The translations under genes and the position numbers were made by a program. From assembly GCA_002176905.1 (NCBI GenBank), contig MSYE01000122.1, forward strand, positions 1-24,523: a stretch of 24,523 nucleotides of DNA, read 5' to 3'. The stretch comes from a bacterium F11 (GTDB lineage: Bacteria; Elusimicrobiota; Elusimicrobia; F11). The notes beneath the pieces are model-generated. The model was not told where the DNA came from and did not search any database. It saw nothing but the letters and a program-made list of their open reading frames with translations. Below, piece by piece: positions 7,301 through 19,300 of this stretch (position 1 is the first letter of the stretch; every line of letters begins with the position of its first letter).

Positions 7301-10300
7301 AACACCATGGAAATTGGATGTGCGCTGGATTCATGAAGGCATTGCCAAGTGGCAAAAAATGGAAATTTCCGATCCCAATCAATTTGTGTTGGTTGCAGAA
7401 ACGTCTTGTCCAGCGGAGATGGCAGAGAAATCACAGTTAAAGCTTTTTGCCTACCGTGGTCGACTCTTTATTTGGGCAGGAGAAGAACATCGCAGGGAAG
7501 GCACCCTTCAAATGGGAGGCATCCTCAAAACCCTAATAAGTACCACCGATGGAATAAACGGCCGTCAACGGCCTCCTTTTGAAAATCTCCACGCCGAAGA
7601 ATACTTGGGAGCTCACAAAAATCTGTTAACGCAATTTGAAGACCCAGCCAGGCGACTCCCGGTTCGAATGGCACAGAAACGCGGTGTTTCGGTGTACCTC
7701 ACACCCAATGTGGTCTCCCCTCATATTGTCCATCAGCTCACAACAACCTCACCCATCGGTTATACAACGAACGAGGTTATCACTGTCACGTTTCTTAAAT
7801 ATTACCAATCCGCTGTGGCCCGATTTATCACAGAAGCCAAAAAGAGAAACATTATAACGGGCCCCACCACAGTCAGTGATCTTGAGGATCCCCAAATCAT
7901 TAGGGCCACGTTTGATGTGATGGATGGGGAGATGGCTGATTATTGGGACCTGACCAAAGAAGACCTTATTCAAATTGTCCATCAAACCCTCCATACCCAA
8001 TGGAGAAATTGGTCCGATGAGAAGCGCACCGAGCATGTTAACTCTCTGCTAACAGAAATGGGAATGGCCTCAAACCAGGAGATTAAAAACACCTTGGCTT
8101 CCCTTTACCCTGACATATCCGAGACTGATGAAGTACCCACCCTCGTCGCTCTCATCACTGGAGGGAATCATTTTCCCGATATCACAAGAGAGGATGTGGT
8201 CGATGACGACCTTACTCATCCGATGCGTCTCGAAAGCCTTAAACGAACGCTTCCCCCTTATGCGGAAAAAACCAAGAACCAAGCACCAAATCCCAAATTC
8301 ATAAAATCCTCCCTCTTCCCCTTGGGAATTCTTATCGCCCTTTTCTTGCTCCCTCTTTTCATGGGAGGGCCCTCCTCATCATCATCAATGATGGCCCTCA
8401 ATTTTCCTCTTTCTTTTGCAGGGAGTCCGCTTGTTTTAACTGTTCCTCATTCTTTTTCCTTCCCCTCCCTTGCCGATCTCTTGCGAGAGGCGCGTAGATT
8501 GATTTTGAGATCACAACAGTGGTTAAAAAATTCCCTCACGTTTATGGGGATGGAATCGGATCGAGAATCAAAAGGTAAAAGGGAAGGGCCATTGGCTCGA
8601 TTTAGATCAAAAAGCCCTGAGCCAAAATCTCCAGACAACGCCGCCTTGGGTCCCGACGACTCCGCCACAGATCCAGATAACACTATGTTAGATTGGGATC
8701 GTTTTATTAATGAGCTCCATTATAGGAAAGCGAAAGTATTGGTCAGACAATTGAAACGATCCCTTCAACATCCCAAAAATATCCCGCAAGCCAAAAAAAT
8801 CATCCGTGACTTTCTCCGTAAAAGAGAAAACAATACTTTTTACCTTAGGTATATAAAAACCCATTTTAACCACCTTGTTCACGATAATAAATTGGTTCCA
8901 AATGAGACTCTGGAATTTATGGTTTCCCTCATTTGGGTAGATGGTTGGACCAACTTTTTTGACAATCTTCCCCCTCTTGCTATTTGGATGCATATGGACA
9001 GCCAGAAGTTTAGAGAGGAAGCTGATTTATTTTTTGAATTGACCGATAGCAAATTTACTCCACTCGACATCAGAAGGTTGATTCAAAATTGGGATGTGCT
9101 ACAACTTCGAAGAGCAAAGGATATCATCACTGGCTTAATAACAGAATCCCGTCCTCTCAGCAAAAGAGCCGGAATCATTTATGAGATACTGGATGATGAG
9201 TTACAACGACACGAGATACGCCGACCAGATCCTCCGCCTGAGGCCCGCGAATCCAATGGAATTACCGGTTTTGATTTTAAGGGAATGCCAGCTGAAACTC
9301 TCTACCAAAACGGCCATTGGAACATCAATTTAATTGAAAAACTACTCAAGCGCGCCGCGGAATTGATCACCCCCGCAGGCCAGCCCCCGATTCGTGTCTC
9401 GATTGTGGGGGGAACCCGTTATCTTCGCGCTTCGGATCGAAAGGATTTGGACATATATCTTTGGCAAGAGGGGCACGCCTTATCAGATGAGACGCGCTTC
9501 CAACTGTTGGACGCAATGGACCGGTTGCTTGATCCTTTTTCCGACTGTCGCGTTGATCAGAATCCCGATTTTTTAATCATTGAAAAAGGTGGGGATCGGA
9601 ATTCTGACCTTGAGCTTGACCTGGATATTTATTTCGACGAAAAGAATTCCCCATTTGAGACGGCTGTGGAAGATATCGGTCATGGCATCATTACACGAAC
9701 GCTGGTTCTCACAACAGTTGATGAAACCGAAACCGATGATGAATCCGTTGCACGCGATGAATCCCATGCTTATTTGGCTACTCTTTATTACTTTGGCGAA
9801 AATGATGAACATTACAATGAGGAGCTTAAGGCTTTTCGGGCGGAAACAGATCCGAGAATCTTCTGGACCAGCGAAGGGAGAGGTGAGTTACGCCGCTTTT
9901 TGACCCAAAGCCCGACGGACACACAACAGAGAGAAGAGGCTGTTGCCAGACGACTTCAAGAACCCGCCCACCCTTTTGAGCCAGAAGCAATAAATCAACA
10001 CGATGATTCGGCCGCATCACAGTCGTTTGAAACAATAGTGGAGCAAGCCATTCATATGGTCCGAACAGACTACGCACACATTCCGAACCATCCCCAAATG
10101 CTTTCTCTTTTGGAGAGTCTTCAAGCCGAAGGGGGGCGATTCCACGTTGTGGATGACTTGCCTGGGAGCTTTCGCATTCAAAAGGTTGAAACAGATCACG
10201 ACCGAACCGAGTTTCATATTTTGATGGACCGCTCGCTGGCCTGGCTGGTGGACCAGCCATCTGATTTCTGGGTTACACTTCAACTCGAGCATCGACGGGC

Positions 10301-13300
10301 TCTCATAATCTTTTTTGCTTCAAAACTAATCCACGAAACCGCGGAACTCATGATGGAATCAAGTGACCTGGTTCATTGGGAGAACGAACTTGATCCGGAG
10401 CTTCCTCACACCGAAGCAGCTGCTGTGCGGGCTGAGCTTCGGTTTTTGGCTCAGGTTCCCAAATTTTTTGACCACTTCGGATCGCTCATCAACGAAAATA
10501 CCAATGCACCTCTCTTTGAACTCTACAGAGAAACCTTGGGACAATTGGATCAAACTCTTGATCCAACAGAACTTGAAGAATGGTTGAACCAACAAAATAC
10601 CCACATCGAACGGTTCTTACGACGCATCAACATATTGGCCGAAAACGCAGAAGTGAATTGGAACCAAGTCCAAGTTTTCGAAAACCACATGGTCAAAAAT
10701 GAGAATTCTCTAGTTAAGCTTGAAAGGAATACCACGCCTATCACAGCCGGCCGCAATACCGATGCGTCCGATTCAAAATCTGCCACAACACCAGATGAAC
10801 CTTCCGATGAGAATGGTAACAACCATGTTTGGCCTCTTCCTCCAGGTGAATGGGAAAACAGACGAGACCGAGCACAAGAGATTATGGAAGGGACCGACAC
10901 AAAAAAGAAGGATCGCCTGCGTCGATTTCTATTGGCCTTTATTCATGTCCATCAACCATTAATGCTCACTGGTCATCAATCTTCTCAATATAGTGATTTG
11001 TCTGTTCAGGAATTCTTGGATCATTGTATTCGAACCATTCTGGAAGCCAAGGCAAAAAGTGCCAACCATTGGAAAAAGGCCTATTCCAAATACACAATGG
11101 TGTTGAATCACGAGTTATTCAAATTCACGGATGAAGAGAGGACCCTTTATCAAGCCCTTGTGGAGGAAATTTTTGGATATAACCCTGATGCCAAATTACC
11201 CAAAAAGAAGAGGGCAAAAAAATCAGAAATACAAATCTCCTTGGAAGAACGGGGAGGTGGGCCAACCCAGGACACCATGAAGGAATGGATTGCCTACTGG
11301 ATTGATACTTATGGAAGATTCACACGCTCAGCATGGACCCAACCTCAATTAACACACCGCTACCGGGGGAAGGACAAGGGCTCCACCCCTCGCGAACTCT
11401 TTATCGCCTCCAAGATTCCTGTGCGAGATAAACAGCCTGTTGAACCAGATTTGGAAAAATTTGTCCGAAACACGAAAACCCTCTTGCCCATCAGTACCGT
11501 TGTAAGAGATTGGGGTGTTTCTTTGGCAAAAACAAAAACGATATATGCAAGGAAGTTTCTTGCGGAAGCTTGGAAATCGAAAAAACGAAAAATTGATGAA
11601 AAAGAGTACAAACAAAGAAATAAACGCGCCCAAAAAATTTATGATGAAGGAAAGGACAGAGACTTTATTCTTAAACTGATCCTCGCCAGCCTTTATCACA
11701 TATCGAAGAAAAAGTTTATCCCGATGATTCTTGCTGAATTCCCGAACTACAATACCGAAGAGGGTATGACACAAGAAGAATGGGAAATGGAACTGGTTTT
11801 CGAATGTCTCAAACCAAAAAGAACGGATGAAAAAGGGAAACCGACCTACATTACCATTTGGAATGAGGAGCCTGATTTCTGGTTCAGAGTGATCAACGAA
11901 AGCAATATCTTAAATACCGATGTATATGAACTGGATTATCTCCGGGTTGTTTCCCATATCTTTGACCTCGACATCTCAAAAAAAGCCCAACGATACAACA
12001 TCGCCCTCCAAACCACCTGGGTCCAAAACCGGCTACGGGACCAAGGCGTGGATCCGGACTCCTTTGAAGGGAAAGTGGAAAAGGGGCCGTGGATGGAGAC
12101 GCGGGTTTATCTTTTGCCGGGGTTTTTGGTGGCGGCGGTTTTGGTTCTGTTGGCCATCAATGGGGTCATCCCCGCCTTAGCGGTTCGGGTTGGCATGGGG
12201 ATTTATGTTGCGGTGTGGAGTGGCCTTGTCTTTGGGATTCATCATAACGACCACAAAATAGGAAAAGGCCTCATCGGATTGCTGATGGGGCTTTTGACTT
12301 TTTGGCCTTTCTTATTTGGAGTGATTGATCTCAGTTCCCTGGCAAGTGTTTTTTCTTCCTTTCAGACCAATCTGCTCCCTTCCAATCTGATCCTTGCCCA
12401 TGTCTTGCATATGGTGATCAATCTTGTTGATTTCTTTACTCTCACCCATCGTGATACAAAGCCTCTCCCTTATCGCTGGGGGAAACCAACCCTTAGTGAA
12501 ACCGAATATCAAGCGACCCTACAAAGAATTGATGAAGAGTTTCCCGATGATGAAGAAATTGTGAAATCTGAATTTGATCTCCATTGGCTTCCTTGGCTTG
12601 AAACGTGGCAAATCCAAGAGGCGCTTGACGAATATAAGAAAGAGGCGGAAGAAGAGAAGGAGACAAAGCGGATTCCTGGTTGGATCTTGATCCTTACAGG
12701 TGTCCTTCTATTGTTTGTTGTTGGTATCTGGTTAGGAACCCTGGTTGATCCTCCTTTATCTCCTTTCTATACAAGCTTTTTGATCGCCATTATTATCGGT
12801 TCTTTTTTATTACTCATTTATATCCATGAACTCGGCCATTTCTTAGTTCAAAAAGGGATTCAATTGGACGGTCTTCGTAAAGGACAATCGGTTATTCGTA
12901 ACATGGCCCTCCGTCTTTTTTCTCCCCAATGGGACCTTTCCCCTCGGGTCATGTTCAACTTATCTTTTGAATTAACGATGCCTCCTCGCGATTGGGTTCG
13001 CTTCAGTAGATCAGGCCCGCTCGCTGACTTACTCTTGGGCATGATATCCCTTCTTTTGCTCAATATCTCTCAATCAAAGTCCTGGGAATCGGTCGTGACT
13101 TTTATATTTGTGGCAAGTCTATCCTCTTTTATGTTGAACAGCACAATCAAGGCCGATGGGGTCACCACGGACAGATTCAAACGAATCGAAAGGTTTTCAG
13201 AGGCCTTTTACGAACACTATGGTGGTAGCAAAGTCATCGGTTGTGATGCAAAAAGTCCGGGCACAGTAAAATTTCCAGATAACTCTTTTTATATACGCAC

Positions 13301-16300
13301 AAAAAACGAAGTTTATTGGGTGAAACATGGAAACCTAACAGAAACCGAACTCTTAGAAGAGGCTGAAAAAGATACTCCTCTAAAATTTTATTCATACTTC
13401 ATCGGCTATCTTCCCATCCCTTTCAAGCTGGACCGTGAATTGGTGAAGACAAAAAAGGGAAACTCCACCCTTTCTTTCCAAAACGAAACCTACGCCGTTT
13501 ATCGGGTCACCAATTTTCCATCTGAACTTCTTCATCCTTCTTCCCGAGAAGATCGATTTCCTCCGGTCTGGGATATTCTGACCAGCTTTGGATTGGAAGA
13601 TTCCGGCGCCATCGAAAAAGCCACCGTGGAGCAATACTCGTTGGATTCGGGTTTTTCGGTGCGAAGGATTGATTTGAACCAATGTCGGGGCGCCCGTTGC
13701 CAAAAATGGAACTTACTCAGAACCGAGCTTCGTGCCCAAACCGGTCAGGTTGACATTCTTTATGATACGAACCGAGACCCGATTTCGGTTTTCCCTGTCT
13801 TAAGCGCGAAAGATCAAGAATTGGCACGCCAAAGAAAAACGTTAAACAATACGATTCAGAATTATCGTCTTATTTTTGAGGAAGATGCCCGCCGTGACGA
13901 ACAGGGACTTCCTCCCAATCCCGATTACCCACTTGATCAATTCTATAAAGATACCCAGGATACTCTTGCGGTGGGGATTCGCTATCACGGGTTAAAAGAA
14001 GCTTCCAAAGACGCCAGTGAACGTTATCTTCCTTTGGGAGATTACTACCTATACAAGGATGAAACGTGGAAAGAGGTTAGTGAGGATTATTTTCCTCTTT
14101 ATTATGAATCCAAATCCAAGCTTGAGCCACCCTTTCTTCGTGTCCAATACGAATTTTCTGAAAAAGGAGATATCGAACCAAACAATTTAACGATTAAATC
14201 CATTCCGCCAAACGAATACGACAGCAGCGTAAGGACACTCGATACCGTCACTTTTGAGCATGATTTGGCGATCCTACCAAGCGTCTATAATCCGAATAAT
14301 GCGAACATGACAGACCTGGAGGAGTATTACCAGTCTATTCTTGGGTTTCCTAAAGTGTTTAGGGATGTCACCCGTCATCACGAAAATCCGAAGGAATGGC
14401 CAATAGAAACCAACGGAAATAAATCAAAAGAACAGATTCTGATCTTGGGTGCGGCATCTGGAATTGGGTTGGTGAGCGTCTACTTGGCTTGGCTTCAACA
14501 AAAAGGGATCTCTTTTGAGGAGGCTTTTGAGAACGAAGACCGTCAGCCCTTACTTCATGTGAGAGAAATCAACCCGGTTGCCGTGGCCCGGTTGCAAGAA
14601 GTGGCCCGTCAGTTGGGATTAAGCCCGAACTCAATCCAAATTGAAGTGGGCGATAACCTTCCCAGCACAGGGACCTATGATCTGGTGATCTGGGCCATGC
14701 CTCGCCACACCATCCCTTTGGCCGGTGAGCAAGACATAGGTGAAGTTCTCTTGGAAGAATTTCATTCGGATGGACCAAAAGCCAGAAAGGACTTAGAACT
14801 CTTTGCCCAACAGTTGCCGGATCATCTCAACGAAAATGGATTGGGGATTGTTTGCAATTCCCCAACCGAAGCTGTTCTCAACATTTTGCAGGGAAAAGAC
14901 CAACCCCATGAGGGTCATCTTACGGTTACCCGTGCCTCAGAATTATATGCGACCACGAAAAAGTCCAATCCGAATACTTATTTCCTTCTTAAGGGAAAAC
15001 CTGTTTCTAAGAAAAAGAAGGGAAGGGGAAGGGATCAGGCCTTCAAGCCTCCGAATTTATTAGAAAAGCTTCGAGATTGGGTCCGTTGGTTATTAACTCA
15101 GAACGCAAGACTTGACCCTATCTTTGTTGGATCGCTGGTTCTCTACTGCGTTTTTCTTTATTTTGGGGATTCCTCTTCTTCGGCACTGGCCATGGTGGGT
15201 GGGGCGGTGGCTTCAAAGAAGAAAAAACGGGTGAGACGGCCGAGTTTTATTCCAGCTGAGGATTGGAAATTGATGTGGCATGGTGGGGATTGGTTTGCCA
15301 TCAAATACAAAACACGCCAAGCAGTTGTCCGTCAGTTTTTAAAATTTATTCAAAGAAAGGATAAAAACGTAAAAGATTATTCCGATCTTGGATACAAACA
15401 CTTTAAAAAACATTGGCCGGCTATTGGTCAGTCACTCGGAGGACTCTACAACAAATATTCCAGGCAAAAGAGGCCCTCGGGCGAGAATGTGATTCCCTTC
15501 ATGATCCGGAAACTGCGGCTGGGCCCTGCCAAAGTCAAACCCAGCTCCATCAAAACCCTTGCGACCCTTAAGAACCGAAAGGAGGCCGGTGATTTCATAG
15601 TGAATGGTAAAATTGTGATGCCCTGGGCCGAATTTCATCCAACGCTAGAAAAACGAATTGTAACAGCCTTTGCCAAACAACTGGGCAAAAAACCTTTGGA
15701 CTTAACCACAAAAGATTTTAGAAAGACTTTTGATTTTATTGGCGTTGGCATGCTGGGATTCTTAAACAAATACAACCGGAAAATGAAAAATAACAATATC
15801 CCCAAAATGGCTCGGTGGTACTTATTGGAATCTCTTGGTTTCTTCGTTGATGATGAAGGTCAACCCCTCCACATCAAAACATTGGCTGAAATTCAAACCA
15901 CGGCCGATCTTAAAACACTTTATGACCAAAAGGCCTTGGTTGAACGAACACCATGGTACCTATTAAAAATATTTAACTCTCCGTTTATTGTCCATTCGCT
16001 CAAGGAATTGGCCGCCACCAAAAAACTTTTTCTCGAACATCAACAGCGTCACCCTGATGATTCTGACTATTATCCAACATCTGATGAAGTTGATGCTCTT
16101 CTTCCTCAGATGACACATAAAGATTTAAGTCGCTTATCAACAAAAGATCCTGGCGCTTATATAATTCCTGGCTTGGGTAAAAAATTATTTGGACTTCAAG
16201 AACATTATCACCAGGTGGAAAAAGGAGAGGACCCTATCCTTTACCGCCTTCTTCAGCATGCCAAAGAGTTTATGTCTATTCCCCCCATTGGGCGAGCCTA

Positions 16301-19300
16301 CTCCTTACGAACGGTGCGCTTGTTGGTCGATTTGGGATTCATAAAGGACAACTCCATGGTTGCCCGGCTTCCTCACAGCGCCCAGCGATCCCTTATCCTT
16401 GAAATAAAACGAAAGAAAGATTTTGATTTTGAGAAGTTAAAACGGATCAACCTCTTGACTCCCTCCCCCTCAATGGGAGGCCCACTGTTTTGCTTTTGGA
16501 AACGATTTCGAACTGAACGAAATCTACATATTCGTCGTATAAAATTATTTAAATCCATGGGATTTGTTTGGGATCAAGATGATTTGCAGGCACACGCGAG
16601 ATCTATTCGGAAAGGATTGATGGCCCTCAAGAACATGGACATGACCTTCCCCCCTTCCTCGCTTAGGAATCTTATTCAAGAAGGAAGAATCGATCTATCT
16701 CCAGAGGAATCAAGAACAGTCCGAATGGATTTGGACTTGGCTCTTCAACAAGCCGATCAGATGATGGCGGAGAAGAGAACCTCAGCGTCTGATAAGACAC
16801 GGTTGCAAAATTGGAAGAAAGGGCTCGCGTCCTATTGGGCCCTTCTGGATTCCATCGAAGGACTCCCCAATCGATTTGGCATCGCTTATTATGCTTATCA
16901 AACATCGGATGACTTTGATCGATATCCCCTCGCAAGTCCCCCAGCAGAACCAGCCACCATTATTAATTACATAGGTCACCAGGACCTCGGCTCCCAAGAT
17001 TTTTCGCCAAAGAATCTCATTCGGCAATTCTCCTTTCATCATAACCAGCGCCAATTATCGGTATTGGACCATTACCACTTAAGAATTTGCAGAAGTCCTC
17101 TCTTCTTCCTTCATCTTCTCTTCATTGAAGCCCTATCCGTGGATCAAACCGAAAACGAGCCTATTCGAACGTTGTTCGAATCAAGATGGTTGAAAACCAT
17201 TTTAAATGGCGTTCTCGTCACCAATCCCACAGCCCAACTGTATATGGTGGCCATTCGCTCTGCTCTTAATTCCAAATTCGATAAAGTCCCCGATCCCTTG
17301 CGTTCCACTTTGTATAAATTCCGGTTCCGTAATGGGAATAACACAGCTCATTCACCTACCGGTTCCATGGCTCTCCGAACCAAGTGGGCCAAGAAAAAGG
17401 CACCAAACACCTTTAAAGGACAAATCTTTGACATTCCTCGAATGGAAACCGAACGCTATCTCTTACCCGGCATTCTGTGGGGCCTCATCACTTTTTCGGG
17501 CGCTGTTCAAGCTGGGATCAACCCAACTATTCCTGTGGCCATTGCCATGTGGATATATGTTCTTTTCTGGAGTGGGCTCCGTTTTGCGTTGGATCACGAG
17601 AATAACCGGATGATCAAAGGCCTACTGGGTGTTTTAATGGGCGTGGGAACGTTCTGGCAGGTTCTTTTTGGTGTGGTTGATTTTTCCTCTTCTTCCATCC
17701 TTCTTTCTCTCACAACCCTTCTCATCTTTTCTTTCTCGCTTTTATTGACTCACCTCTTTCATGTTGCCTGGCAAGCAAGTCATATTTTGAAGCTTCAAGA
17801 GAAACCAACTCAAAACGCAAGACTTGACCCCATTCTCTTTCCTCAGCCCATAAAAAATCAGAGGAACGCCACGGCCTTGGCTCGTCATTTGCCTCAACTC
17901 ACACAGTTTCGCCTTTTTTTACAAATTATGGTTGAGAGGCGACTGGCCAAAAAAGAGCGGATCTTAAAATTCGGGGTTCTTGGTCCTCATACCGGAGAAG
18001 AAATGGCCGGAATCTTGGCGATGGTCATCATTGAATTTGATTTTCACAGTGATTGGGGAGACGTAACAGACTGGGATATTGAGGTCAATGGCCTTGATTG
18101 GGGAAGAGAGAATGTGAAAGAAGCCCGAGCCCGATTAAAGGGGCTCCGTCCCTTTGTTAAGAATTCTGGGTTATATCTTGAGAATGACGAATATCGAACC
18201 GCTGTGGATTCCATTATAGAGGCCTTAAACAGAGATCCTCAGTGGTCCTCGAACCGCTTTCATGTCGAGAGGGGTGACGCAACAAAAAAGAGGAACCTAA
18301 TAAAATTCAATGACCACGATGCCATCTTTATGAACTTTGTAGGAGAGGTCCATAAAAAAATATGGCCCTCCCTCCTAGAATATGGAAAAAAGGCCTTCAT
18401 TTTCTCCGTCCAGTATGGAGATATGCATGAACCGTTCTTGGACGATGCTGATCGGACCATATTTAATGAAAAAGTAAACGATCCGCATGATGGAGATTCC
18501 AACTATATAATGGTGTTCCCGAAAATATCCCCAAAGAAATTCAAACTTTATCTTGCTTCCCTTGCCTCATCCAGGCGACCGGACTTCTGGGAAAATCCGT
18601 TTCCCAAATCTGAAAAAATGGTGCTTTTGGATTTATCGGATGTGCTACCTCATCCGATAAATGAGGTTTATGAAATTGTGGTGGTACCGTTGGTTGAGAG
18701 TCTGGTTTTGGCAGCCTTGGCAATGGGGCCAGGGGTGTTGGCTGGATTATGGATTGGGGCCTTTGTGCCTGCGTTGGAATTGGGTGGACCGGTTTCCCTG
18801 ATGGTGGCTTGGTTTGTGTTTCTGGGAGTGGGTTTGACTTGGGGACGTTTCCTCGCCATAAAAGTTTTTAAACTTCTTCATGATATCAGCGGTCGCGATG
18901 TGGGAGAAGGGCCAAGGCAAGCCCATTGGATCTCATTTATCCTTTCGGCTGCAGTCGGATTGCTATTTATCATAGAAGGCTTTCCTCTTAGCCCCTATGC
19001 CTCCCTTCTTGCTCTTATGGCCCTTCAAGGGATCTCCTATGCGGTGGTTCATCTTCTCTTTCATATGGGTTGGAATTATGTTCAACCTTGGAAACATCGG
19101 ATGCTGACCTTAACCAGAAGGAAATCTCAACCTGAGGACACATGGCTTTCATACAGAAAGGTGGATGGAACCGCCGAAGGTTTTAAAGATGATCTCAGTG
19201 ATGATGTTAAGAAAGAATTCTATCCCCGAATCCTTTCTGATCCAAGAGTGTTTGACCGTGAAACCAGAGAACAGGGAGTGCAATCCAATAAAGACAACTA

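Noticed and set aside
13392..13703. Minus-strand frame of 103 codons inside the giant gene
   Set aside because: Lies within a continuous long coding frame on the other strand; typical chance antisense frame, as are the other short minus frames between 4254 and 21377.
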